Shown piece by piece: positions 1-10,136 of a DNA stretch of 64,000 bases. The notes under the pieces are model-generated. The model did no database searches. It saw nothing but the letters and a program-made list of their open reading frames with translations, and was not told the origin of the DNA. The position numbers and the translations under genes were made by a program. Origin of the DNA: Alisma plantago-aquatica (Eukaryota > Streptophyta > Magnoliopsida > Alismatales > Alismataceae); contig OY856412.1 in assembly GCA_963693085.1 (NCBI GenBank), positions 1,410,519,194-1,410,583,193 of the forward strand, given 5' to 3'. How positions within the stretch are numbered: the stretch's first letter is position 1; every line of letters starts with the position of its first letter.

Positions 1-259
1 TCTTGATAAGATCTTAAAGAATTCTTCTGGTCACATTGGAAGAAGAGGTTTCGGATATGTTCCAAAGCTAAACTCTCATCAACCTAAATCTAGGAGAACT
101 CAAGCACCCAACACCAAAATCATATTTGTACCCAAAAAGAGAAATGAAATTGATTCCATTTGTTGTCATTATTGCTTGCGTCTTGGACATTATTCCTTCT
201 CATTTCCTTATAAGAAAAAGGATGTTGAGTTGGTATGGGTTCCAAGACCCCCAAACTAA
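1..259 (+). pseudogene. gag C-terminus with degenerate CCHC zinc knuckle
   Basis: An open frame enters from the window edge and stops at TAA 257-259, about 85 codons. Near its end is CHYCLRLGHY followed by SFSFP, which fits the copia gag nucleocapsid knuckle C-x2-C-x4-H-x4-C except that the last cysteine is missing. The tail VWVPRPPN resembles the end of the Sirevirus/Tork knuckle region that normally leads on to protease. Here the frame simply stops, and no protease follows. In a working element this domain would bind genomic RNA inside the virus-like particle. The missing cysteine and missing pol suggest it is not functional on its own. Confidence 0.7.
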
Positions 260-412
260 ACATGAATGATTAAGTTGAGATATGACCAAAGATTCCAATT
301 TGACTATCTTTATGTCCTATCTCAACTTAACATAAAGGTACAACAAATGGACCAAAGTAATCTAATCCATAACTTGAATAAACATATTTCTGAAAGAATT
401 TACAGACATTCT

Positions 413-590
413 CTCGGTCGACAAATAATTCGACCGATAAAGGGTCTGGAAAACATGTTCAACTGTTTCAATTTGTTATCAATTTAGCAACAATGAAAAA
501 TTGATTTAATTGGAAATCTACAGAAATTGCCTCTCGGTCGAAATCAAGTTTGAACAAGGGGCGCCCAGGTCGAAGTCAAGTTTGACCTAA
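413..590. repeat. Internal Sirevirus-type dyad boxes (CGGTCGA / TCGACCG)
   Basis: CTCTCGGTCGACAAATAATT followed by CGACCGAT forms a stem CGGTCGA/TCGACCG at about 415-437. A second, weaker set follows at 531-585 (CTCTCGGTCGAAATCAAG, then AGGTCGAAGTCAAG). These are the same box type as in the LTRs of the complete Sirevirus, but here they lie in the internal region. Sireviruses with an envelope-like gene are reported to carry extra boxes in front of that gene. No envelope-like frame is visible downstream here. Confidence 0.7.
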
Positions 591-796
591 AATAAGCTTG
601 ACAAAATGCTTAATTGTAAATCATTTCTTTGCACTCAATCTTAGTATATTGATCTAAAAATCGTTCATAATATTGAACACATGATTTTAGTGTAAAGCTC
701 TCATAAAACTTTGTAAACATTATGATAAATCTTGATCAAATCAAACTTTAAAAAACTAGCTATGACCTTAGGATTATTGAATTATCTTGATCTAAA

Positions 797-1090
797 ATGG
801 ACTCTCTATATCAATATGGGCTTAACATCCCTCATTATCAATTAGAGATATATTTCTTGATCTTACTATGCCATAAAGAAAATCTCATATCATTCTCAGG
901 GCTTAACATCCCTTGTAAAATGGATAAGAAATCAATACATGTATCCATCAGAAGCCTAAATGAATCTCATATCATTTCAGGGCTTAACATCCCTTGTAAA
1001 TGATTGAGAAATCAAATACATATGTCATGAATCTAAAAGGATCTCATATCATTTCAAGGCTTAACATCCTTTGAAAATGATTGGGAAATA
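797..1090 (+). repeat. Approximately 80-bp tandem repeat with GGCTTAACATCC core
   Basis: Four copies of GGGCTTAACATCCC or a close variant begin near 819, 899, 981 and 1059, about 80 bp apart. The last three share longer flanks (ATCTCATATCATT before, TTGTAAATGATTG-like after). The array lies between the gag tail and the 3' LTR. Its function is unknown. Confidence 0.85.
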
Positions 1091-1420
1091 AATTGTGGCT
1101 AAATTTGACATAAAAATAAGTGGTTTGCATTAAATTGTGTTGATTACCCTTACTTTAAGATTGAACATCAAATTATCAAATTAATGGGGAGAAATAAAAG
1201 TCATACTTAATGATTCGCTTGGTTATCTTTTTGAAATGACAATGAGGGAGAAATAACATAAAATCAATAAAATTAAGTAAAATGATTTTCATAATCTCTC
1301 AGCTAGCACACACTTGCATTCACAAACAAGAGAATGGTTGCAAAAGGTAAACTTCAGGTATGAAACTCATATGATTTATATTGCCATGATTTATATTTTG
1401 GAAATTTTTGTCATCTTCAA

Positions 1421-1432
1421 AACGGGGGAGAT
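1421..1432 (+). other. Polypurine tract of the left Sirevirus
   Basis: AACGGGGGAGAT directly precedes TGTTGGCTAAAT, the LTR start. It matches the tract AAAAAGGGGGAGAT before the 3' LTR of the element at 45436, and would prime plus-strand DNA synthesis. Confidence 0.85.
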
Positions 1433-2947
1433 TGTTGGCTAAATTGGACATTATTATACTCCCTTTTGTTTTGATGTTGAAAAACCTTTCTTTCTTGTGG
1501 TTTTAACTTGCTATTTAAGTGTTTCAGGGACAATCATATAATGTGGTGGATAGCAAAGACTTGGAAGATCAATTTGCTAAAATTACTTTATTTTCATGAT
1601 TGTAATCAGATATAAAAACTTATACAAGTATATAATATACAAGTACTTAGATATCATGTAAATCAAGCGTTTAGATCTTCCTATCCGCTCACAACACTTA
1701 GATAGGTCATCCCGTAAGTGAGCATCACAATTGCACATTCATTCTTACACTTAGAATACGATTTAAAGTATTGAAACAGAGTCTGTCTCAGTTGAAACAA
1801 TTCTCGAAGGAGATACTCTCAGTCGAATATTTTCTTGACCGAGAAACTCTTAAGTCTAATGCACGCACACTGATGAATAGCCTGCACATAAGCCTATACA
1901 AGCACATATTCGGTCAAACTTAATTTCGACCGAGATTGAGTCTCGAGCAGGTTCTATAGCCGTTAGACTTGGTGGGAAAAAGTGGTTGGAAGTTGATTTG
2001 AACGTTGCAAATCCACTACCCTCAGTCTCCCACTCAGTCGAAGAAAAGTTCACTTGAGATTAACTCAGTCGACAAAGAGTTCGACAGAGCTACATTCAGG
2101 ACTGCTCTTTTCAATATTAAACAAATAGTCATTGCAATACAATTAGTGGACACATAACGACTAGTTGAGCACTAAGAACATCCTAGAAGGTGTCTACAAT
2201 GTCCACAAGCATTAGCAAACCACTCCTATAAATAGGACAAGCTATAGGACACCCAAGGCATCACTTATGCATACAATTACACTTGAGATTCAATCTTTGT
2301 GAGCAACAAGTTGAGCTTTACTTGCAATCTATTCTACATTAGTGTCCTATAGCTTAGTATCTCCTAGCCACCACACTACCACATTCATCCACAGTGGATA
2401 GGAGATCAATACGCCTGATATAGGATCAAAGCATTGTACTTAATTGGTAACATTGTTTCTTTCTTCCAATCTTGTTCCTTTTATTGTATTTTGTTCTCCT
2501 TTGCTACTCCTAGGTTGGAGGCTGCGGAAAGGAGATTGTAGGAGCTTCTTCGGTGGTGAAGGTAGCTTGGTGTGACTTTGGACTACTTCTAGAAGGTCTC
2601 AACGGGAAGCTACTTCAAGGAGGAAGGCTACTTCAAGGAGGGAGCTTGAAGTTACTTCAAGTGAAGGCTGCTTCAAGGTTGGTGAGATGACTTCGGGGTG
2701 AAGGCTGTCCAAAGGGTTGTGAAGTTAGTTGTATCTTATGTAACATCGTTGCGAGGTAATAAAATACAATTTCTTTCAAAATCCCGGTTGAGAACAACCG
2801 AGTAGTGGACTGACTCCCTTAGTATTTTCTAAGGGTAGAATCACTCTAAACGCCTTATCTCCTTCTCCAATATTTTTGTGGTTGTTTGTTTGAATAATTT
2901 TGAAAATTATTATAAAAACCCTATTCACCCCCCTCTAGTGTTTTTCA
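1433..2947 (+). mobile_element. 3' LTR of the left Sirevirus (1515 bp)
   Basis: It starts TGTTGGCTAAATTGGAC and ends in a C-rich run CACCCCCCTCTAG then TGTTTTTCA. The same landmarks, in the same order, occur in the complete Sirevirus LTR: degenerate CGGTCGA-type boxes (about 1808-2090), a TATA box CTATAAATAGGACAAG (TATA at 2227-2234), 'aggagatcaatacgc', a GAAGGCTGCTTCAAGG-type repeat region, and CCCGGTTG near the end. It is clearly diverged, so it belongs to a sister family. Its TSD cannot be checked because the 5' LTR is outside the window. Confidence 0.88.
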
Positions 2948-3660
2948 TGTTATTGCACAAACTTTAGCTTGTGTTGTCTTATAATCACCTCAGCTATGCT
3001 TTGTTATAAATGAGACTATGTGTCAACTATCATTTGATTTGGGGTTGATGTGCTATATACTTGAGCTGATTAAGTTGCTTTGATTAGGTTCCTTCATTTT
3101 GTTATTGAAAAGTGAAAATGTTGTTACAAATATAATGGATTTTGTTAGTGAACTAGCAAGACTTTGTTTAAAATTGGATTACATGTTTTTGGTGTAGTAG
3201 ATTCTCTTCTTGTACGTAACTTTGTATGCATAACATGACTATCAATTCTCTTTAATGTGTTTTGGTAACCAAGGCAATTCACAATATGTAAATGCGACAT
3301 CTCTAGGATGGGAGTTATTTATCTATTATGAATGAGGAGATAATATGTTGTTTTGAGGGGATGCTTTGTTGCGGCTACAATGTTTTCTTTGTCATTGGTC
3401 TAAGCTAAGGTAGGTACGCAAGGTAAAATGTTTAGTTATAGAATAAAAAAGTAAATTGGATACTATTTTTGTTGTTGTTTGGTTACAACTATGATTCAAA
3501 TCTTATTTTGATTTAGAATTGAACAATAATCTATGGGATATGTATGAAAGTTGCCACGTGTTCTTTGAAGGTACATATTTTTTATATGCTTAATTGTAAA
3601 CTTTTAGATTATATGTCTCGCATTCTCATAGAATGTGAAAATTGTCTTCCACTATCTTTT
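2948..3660. other. AT-rich spacer, nothing recognised
   Basis: No coding frame, LTR signature or RNA gene is visible. The only local structure is short A/T runs. It is probably ancient decayed repeat DNA. Confidence 0.5.
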
Positions 3661-3663
3661 TGT

Positions 3664-4065
3664 ACAATAATTAATTAATTATTTAATCAATTATTTCCTA
3701 ATTAGAAAGTGACTCTTCATATTATTTCCATGCATACAAGAGTGGTCTTGTGACTACGTCAAACTAGGAGTAAGATTGTTCGTGGAAGTGCTACTAATAA
3801 GACTCATGGTATTAGGGTTAAAAGAAAGAACATCGCAACAATCCAAAGTGTTTATCGCCCATGTTTGGTAACCCTGTCGTTGTTGCCTATCTGTATCTAC
3901 TCTTTGTGCATCTTCTCTCGTGGAGTTCTTCTCCTGTATGAGTAAAAACTTTTCCATCCCCTCTCTTTTCTTGATGTGATCTGTTGGGTGGTGGTATCTA
4001 ACGACCGCTGTACTGTAATGGTGATGTCACTGCTTGTAGTTAACGTGCAAACGAGACGACCTTTC
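3664..4065 (+). repeat. Old direct repeat, copy 1
   Basis: This resembles 4810-5165 in the same orientation. Shared phrases in order include TTAATTAATTATTT, 'gtgctactaataagac' versus 'gtgcaataaataagac', 'aagaacatc', 'TTGATGTGATCTGTT', 'GTGGTA(T/C)CTAA(C/T)GACCG' and 'acgtgc'. The copies are about 1.1 kb apart and strongly diverged. They could be LTRs of a very old short element or an old segmental duplication. Confidence 0.6.
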
Positions 4066-4809
4066 TCTATATGTTACTTGAATCTTTTAGCATCTATGTG
4101 TTTGTCCTCAAATGACATATTTGTGTCATGACTAAATGATTAATGTTGTGTAAGTCACGACATGAGAATTCGGTTGTTTCCTGATTTAAGTCGTGATTCT
4201 CGATTTGGATGCATGTGGAGTATGATGCAATTTTTTTCATTGTCACCATGATCTTTATTATGTTGTTACCAACTGGTACTTTTGTACCAAAGGTACATGT
4301 TCAAGATGTTAGTTCACCTAGTTCCTACGAGAGTTGAAGTTGGATAACTCAGACAAAGTTCATGATGAAATGCACATGCTAAAACCATAGTAAAGAGGGC
4401 TGAGTGGCAGAGCGCACTACTTATAGAACTTTCTGAGAGATCGTTAAGACTCAATATTGTTGCATCTAGAACATATGGAGTGTGGATAAAAAGGTAGTTT
4501 TTGTCTTTAATTTTTGCAAATGAAAGGGTGGTCTAGTTCCATACTGCTCACTTCTAAACTTTTATATTCTTTATATGTAAGAGTTTATATGACACTAGTG
4601 TCCAAGGATCTAGGAGAGGGTATGGATCACCCTTGTGGTGGGTAAGGTGACTACAACACACACGCATGCATGCGCACACGTACGCCACACTACACCTCGC
4701 CACGCTACTCCACATTACATCTTGTTGTGTCGGGTCGGGCTCGGACAGAGGCACCTGACTCATGGTTGTGATAATTTTCTTCTCTATCTTCTTTTTACAC
4801 AACTAGATA

Positions 4810-5165
4810 ACTAGTTAATTAATTATTTTCTAGTTGAAAAGTGATTTTTTGCATTCTTTTTAGGTGTACAGGAGTGGCGTGCGTAGAAGTGCAATAAATA
4901 AGACCCTTACCATTAGAGTTTAAAAAAGAACATCATAAACAATCTAGAGTGTTTCCAATTCGTATTTTTGCAACCCCTCGTCTATTGTCTTTTCCGTAAT
5001 CACTCTCTTTGCATCTTCATTCGTGAATTCTTTTCCTATGTAAGAAATAATATTTTCATCTCCTTATTTTCATTGATGTGATCTGTTAGATAGTGGTACC
5101 TAATGACCGTTAAGCTACATCTGTGATGTTGTTGCTTGTCATCTACGTGCGGGCGAGATGATCTA
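4810..5165 (+). repeat. Old direct repeat, copy 2
   Basis: Partner of 3664-4065. The sequence between the copies (4066-4809) has no recognisable coding content. Confidence 0.6.
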
Positions 5166-5509
5166 TCTACAGGTTTGTGATCACATCGAGGCTGGAAGCA
5201 CAACGTGCATCTGATCGATATAGGAGCACTGATTTTTTTAAGTAATGCATTTTTCCTCAAGAGAGACATCTGCTCCGGGTTTCTAACTTCGTTTCAATTG
5301 TTTCTTCTATTATGTATGTACTTATCTTTCTTATCTGAAACTTAACATGTAAGCCTGTCAACTAAATTAGAATTTTGCTTGTACCAATGTTCTGAAATCC
5401 AACACCATGCTCTACTTGAACTAACATTACATTATACGAATATTAACACACTAAACTAATTTCATCCCAAATTCAAAACAGAACAGAAAAACCAACACCA
5501 TAATTGTTT

Positions 5510-5689
5510 TTACCGACGTCTTTGATAGCACCCATAGTTACAAACTTTTTCCAAAAAGCTGGTAAGACTTTCACGAAGTCTTTGCCAAACTTCATGTGAG
5601 TTTTCCACACTATTCCAGAATTCTCCAGATTCATCAACATATATCACTGTGTGACTTTCAGATCCTTCATGGAACTGTCTTTCCAGTAT
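5510..5689 (-). pseudogene. Exon-like open segment, possible terminal exon of a host gene
   Basis: On the minus strand a 60-codon frame runs from an AG-ended pyrimidine-poor junction (about 5690) to a TAA at 5510-5512. Its composition is protein-like, with many charged and aromatic residues (VIYVDESGEFW, HEVWQRLRESL, FLEKVCNYG) and no low-complexity tract. Just upstream on that strand the same frame is closed by a stop next to AG dinucleotides, which suits an intron end. It matches none of the transposon proteins in this window. I do not recognise the family. It may be a last exon of a gene or a captured or pseudogene fragment. Confidence 0.3.
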
Positions 5690-7398
5690 CTACCTAATCA
5701 GGAGGCCCTCGACCTGCATACCACTCAAGTAAGAGAGTATACCATCTAAAACGTGACTTGCCCACGTGAATCAACGTAAGTTTGTTGGGACGTGTCACGT
5801 ATGTGGGCCAAATTGGACTCCATGCGTGACGGTAGATATAGTAATGATCGAGAATTAGGCCTAGTTTGGGTAGATACTTTTACAATCCCACTAAATTTAA
5901 ACATACAATGGTATTTTAGACTACCAGTTTTAATGGGTCGTTTGTTAGCTGCTGTGTTAAATGAGCACGGCTTTCTCCTGAGCCAGAAAAGGTTGCATCC
6001 TTTTCAAGTCCCGCCAAAACAGGTGGGATTTGGACTACCGACTACCGATGCTGCTAGGCACGGATGACCCGACAGCCTGTGTTCTTTTGTCAGGCGAGCC
6101 CACAACTGGACATTTAAACTGTCATGTTACTGTTTGATATAACGGTATTTAAGATGTTGTCATCGGAACGGCCCCTTATATCGCCAGCCATAAATGATTG
6201 AAGGTTGGACTAATTTGGGATATACGATACAGATTTATCAGTATCCTTTTTTCCACACTGCAGCGACCACGACTCTCCCAGAACTGAAGACTCCAGCGTA
6301 GGTGCTGTGACGAGTGATGACGATCGACCGAACTAATAGGTCACGACAGAGACGCGCAATCCTCCTCCTTCCGGAAACGGCAGAGACAGACTGGGCTTTC
6401 TCTGTGCTGCCATAGCTTCTCCTTTGTTGAAAGACTCAAAGTTATTCCCGCAGATCTGGAACAGACAGATTGAATGAATGAATGGATCCACAGAATATTT
6501 GCTGGTACAAAACCATAACAGACCCATCAGCATTCAGCAGCAGGGTCCAGATCCCTGCTCTGTACGACGTCGAGCATCGTCAGCCTTTCACCCGTGATTC
6601 AGGATCCGTAAAAAAGGATCAGATGGCAGATGCTTTTGCTATAACAAATAACAAAAGAATGCCCACAATCATGATCAATAAGAAAATGAAAAGCAATATG
6701 TATGACTATCGGGGCAGAAGAGCAATGACTGAATTAGTAAATATACTGAATGGAATTGCTTTCTTTAAACCAATTTCCGGGCACGGCTGCTAACCGTATT
6801 ACACTGTTGTAATGAATACGAGATACGGAATAATATATTTGCCAAATTGATGTCGACATGCCAAAATCTAAGGATGGAATTATGCCATTTCAAACTTTTA
6901 TCTTATAGTCATAAACAGTAAATCTGTAGGCTATATCGAGACAAGTAACCCAAATAGTATTCCTTTTGTTGAAACAGTAGTTCAACTTATTCGTATGCAA
7001 GTGTATCACTGCTTTATAAAAAGCTCTGAACACGGAAATTCTTGACGACATAGAATCAAAGAAGACGCTAGAAGATAGTTTATGTAGACCCAACACCCAA
7101 TGAAATACACACATTACAAACATTCTTTGGATTGGAACTCATGACCCTAAGTACAGCAACAAGCATGTTAACCACTACACCAAGTCAAGTTTTGTATTTT
7201 ATTGTGTCAAAGACAATATGTATAGCAACTATATTCTGCATGTGTTGTGAAAAATGAGTAATGCATACAAAAGGATTCAAACTTGAGACTACTTGCATAT
7301 GGTTGCAGCCACAAATTACTCCATCAAGTCTATATTTGTGACTAGTATTTGGTATAAATAATATATATTATCAACATAACATTACAAATATATGTATA

Positions 7399-7400
<2 letters not shown>
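5690..7400. other. Low-copy-looking DNA, no supported gene
   Basis: This stretch is less AT-biased than its surroundings at 5800-6780. Short frames exist on both strands (for example 5792-6067 plus, 6482-6793 plus, 6333-6533 minus), but none has a recognisable domain or a conserved second copy in the window. It could be the decayed upstream part of whatever gave the 5510-5689 segment. Confidence 0.4.
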
Positions 7401-7403
<3 letters not shown>

Positions 7404-7441
<38 letters not shown>

Positions 7442-7473
7442 TACATTTTTATTTTTTTTTGGGGGGGGGGGGG
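7404..7473. repeat. TA microsatellite followed by T and G homopolymers
   Basis: A (TA)n run of about 36 bp is followed by CTACATTTTTA, nine T and then 13 consecutive G at 7461-7473. The G run is prone to sequencing error. Confidence 0.95.
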
Positions 7474-7749
7474 TCGTGGCTCCTGCCCGCTCCCCCTTGG
7501 GTCCGAACCTGTCTCCATGGATCAGGGAGCAGACAACACGGTGTTGTTTCTAGACGAACTCTTTATGGAGCAACTTGAGATGCCAGACTTAACTCTATCT
7601 TGATTGTTGTTCCTAAAGCAGAAGAGAACCTTGCATGACTATGCAAATATGCAATGGTTGTCAGGCTAATATGCGTTAAAGTGGGCTGAAACTCTTATGG
7701 AACTTGACTGGAAAGTTCAATATGTGCCATTTCGTAATGCAGTTGTCAT

Positions 7750-8377
7750 GTAGGGAAGTCTACAATGTGGCTCTGATAGATGGTCATGGAAACTCTTCGA
7801 TTGTAACATCGTTGTCTCGGAATGGTACCCAACGGTTACACCTACCAAGGAACTATTCGATTACATAGTCTTTTGGGCCCATATGTTGAACATGCCCCTT
7901 CATATGTATGTCCCTACTAAGTTTGAGTACATAGTGATGGACTTTGGATGATTGATAAAGGTGGATGCTCACACCGCTAACAGAACTCGAAGTAAATTTG
8001 GAAGACTTGCAATAGATGTTAACACCATAAAGGAACTAATTCCAATAATTCTTATTATTGGCATAGAATATGAGGTCGAAAATGAGGGGTTCCCATATGT
8101 GTGTTTATCATGTGGAAGAGAGGGGTACAAATCAAAAGATTGCATAGAATCTAAGTCTTCAATTGATAGCAATGTTGGACTCCACAAGAAGAAAAACAGA
8201 ATGCTAGTGACAACATCAACACCAACACCAACACCAACACCAACACCAACACCAACACCAACACCAACACCAACACCAACACCAACACCAACACCAACAC
8301 CAACACCAACACCAACACCAACAATCACAACAACACCAACACCAACACCAATAATTGAAACAAAGGCAAAAGAATAG
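7750..8377 (+). pseudogene. LINE ORF1-like protein (DUF4283 / zf-CCHC type), broken
   Basis: The open part starts at 7952 and stops near 8377. Upstream, phrases typical of plant LINE ORF1 (WKLFDCNIVVSEWYP; FEYIVMDFG) are readable at 7770-7950, with stops. The later part has KVDAHTANRTRSKFGRLAID and ENEGFPYVCLSCGREGYKS, followed by KDC. This matches the 'KVD..T..RTRG.FAR..VEVD' and C-x2-C-x4-H-x4-C pattern of these proteins, with the histidine replaced by tyrosine. After the knuckle, the frame runs through a Thr-Pro dipeptide repeat. In a live LINE this protein would coat the RNA. This copy is inactive. Confidence 0.65.
8214..8351 (+). repeat. (ACACCA)n hexanucleotide array encoding Thr-Pro repeats
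   Basis: About 20 near-perfect ACACCA units, briefly interrupted by CAATCACAACA near 8321. In the LINE ORF1 frame they read as alternating threonine and proline. Confidence 0.95.
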
Positions 8378-9221
8378 AAGAGGAAGATTGCAAGTCTCAG
8401 AGAAACCACTTGAAACAAGTTTCAAAGGCAACAATGAATATGCAAGTCTACTCAATGAGGAAACAAAACAAGCACAAAGTAAGGAAATTGAAGGAAGCAA
8501 GTTGTAGAAAGGGAGTAACACACACCCTGTCAAGGTTTGGGAAAAGAAGAAGATCTGGAAAGAGTGGAAATGATGTACCAAAAGAGAACAATCATAAGAG
8601 ACATATCGAATACGATTGAAAAGGATCACATGAATTCATCTACTTCCAGTGAGGAACTTGTAGCCCATAAAGAAACACATACAATAGTTAACCACAAAGT
8701 AGATGAGGTTATTGAGGTTCTTGAAGTTATTGATGGAACCAGCATGAAAATATTCACAACTAAACTAGAGGAGGGTATCTCAATCAATATTACTATTGTG
8801 AAAGAAAGCTAGAAAGATGATAGACCTAAGAGGTCAGCTAGTTCCATTGGAAGGATGTTTGAAAGCAGCAATACCAAAATGGAAATAATCGATAAGAACA
8901 AAGCTATCACTGAACAAAAGAGAAGGAGCCCTAGATTGACTAGTAAAGCTTCCACTAAGGATTCCCAATAAAATATGAGCAACAAGGAGGATCAAAGAAA
9001 CTAGTAGTCATTGCATTTTTTTTAGAAGATGCAAATCCTACTAGCACACCTACCCTATCCTTATTCTTATGTTAGAGTTACTCTACTAGAATGCCTGAGG
9101 CATCGACAAATTAGATACATATCAGATCATAAAATAATACATGCCAATCCATTAACCTACTATTGCATAAATTATTGAACCCAATAGTAGTACACATAAA
9201 GTTATTATAACCATAAAGAGG

Positions 9222-9461
9222 TTGAGATTCACTAATTCTCAAAGACCAAAAGATCAGGGGTTTTTGGGAGGCATATGGGTTTGTTGGAACACTTTTCTCT
9301 ACAATATGCAAGTTGTAAATATCCATAGACAATTTGTAATTTGTAGAATTAACAATTCTACTATGGTCATGTTCATTTATGTGAATCCTCAAATTTCTGT
9401 GCTGAAGCTATTGTGGGAGAACCTTGTCTCTATGAGAAATAGATTCAAGAGCTTTGGGTAG
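9222..9461 (+). pseudogene. LINE ORF2 endonuclease fragment
   Basis: The 79-codon frame contains GGIWVCWN, later FVICRINNSTMVMFIYVNPQ and LLWENL. This follows the plant L1 ORF2 endonuclease layout (GG(I/L)...W(N/K), then the core strand FxYxxP, then R..LW..L). It lies on the same strand as and downstream of ORF1, as expected. The catalytic N-terminal motif and all of the RT domain are missing, so it is a fragment. Confidence 0.6.
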
Positions 9462-9573
9462 CTCTAGATTATTTCAAAAACACACTTGCTCCTTCTAAAA
9501 TGTGTGGCTATAAAACCTATAAATACTCTAAGAATTAAACCTTCAACGACACTTTGCTTGATGATGGACTCTC

Positions 9574-9830
9574 TGTTGGTGTGTATGCCTAGAGAGCCAA
9601 TCATAAGATGACTGTAATGGCATATCTTGTAAATTATTTGACTAATAATAAAGACAATCTTCGTATACATGTTTGTTCAATTATGAGATAATAGTATAAC
9701 ATGATAGATGTCTAAAAAATTATGTTACTTGATGGCATATGTCTTCAGGTTGAGGACCTGAACAATGAGATTGTAACATACCAGATCTAGAGCCCTACCT
9801 TAGTAGTTTGACACCTTTTGACTTAACCAA
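9574..9830 (+). repeat. Possible copia LTR fragment
   Basis: TGTTGGTGTGTATGCCTAGA then GAGCCAATCATAAG is a common opening of plant copia LTRs. The right end is unclear, and no partner LTR or polypurine tract was seen. The rest of 9471-10136 has no recognisable feature. Confidence 0.4.
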
Positions 9831-10136
9831 ACAAGGATAAGATAATATGTGTAATTAAGCCAATAATGAAATCTAAAATGTGTCACAGGAGGTGTAACAT
9901 AATAAATCATGCTTAATAAGCATATATGACACATATGGAGATAATAAGAATATAATTAGTTGAATAATGAACTAATGGGCCACAAATGGGGCATATGGAA
10001 TATCTCATTAAAAGAAGTTCAAAAAGTAAAATCTAAGTTTAAAATCATGTTCCATGGGTCCCAATTGCTTTGGGAATCAAGTTTCACATTATTCACATAA
10101 TAATAATTCATTTAATTCAATTTGGAAAAGAAGATG

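Larger units (their letters stand above)
1..2947 (+). mobile_element. Sirevirus-like Ty1/copia element, 3' portion
   Basis: This is the right-hand part of a copia element whose 5' part lies outside the window. In order it holds a gag tail with a zinc knuckle, an internal spacer with CGG...CCG boxes, an approximately 80-bp tandem repeat, a 3' untranslated region, a polypurine tract and a 3' LTR. The 3' untranslated region and LTR resemble those of the complete Sirevirus at 39505-46878, including the phrases before the polypurine tract and the pyrimidine-rich LTR end. No protease, integrase or RT sequence lies between the gag tail and the LTR. The copy is therefore either pol-deleted or a gag-only non-autonomous derivative. 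Family assignment rests on my alignment by eye. Confidence 0.8.
7541..9470 (+). mobile_element. Plant L1-type LINE remnant
   Basis: Two LINE hallmarks occur in the right order on the plus strand: an ORF1-like nucleic-acid-binding region with a zinc knuckle (about 7750-8377) and the start of an ORF2 endonuclease region (about 9222-9461). RT sequence is absent and the frames are broken, so this is a 3'-truncated or rearranged relic. The left boundary is uncertain. No target duplication was found. Confidence 0.7.

Noticed and set aside
7461..7473. 13-base G run as a G-quadruplex or regulatory site
   Set aside because: A single homopolymer next to T and TA runs is more likely slippage or a sequencing artefact.
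7969..8418. Minus-strand Gly-Val repeat frame and the Cys-Trp repeat frame (8216-8629) as proteins
   Set aside because: They are antisense readings of the ACACCA hexamer array in the LINE relic.
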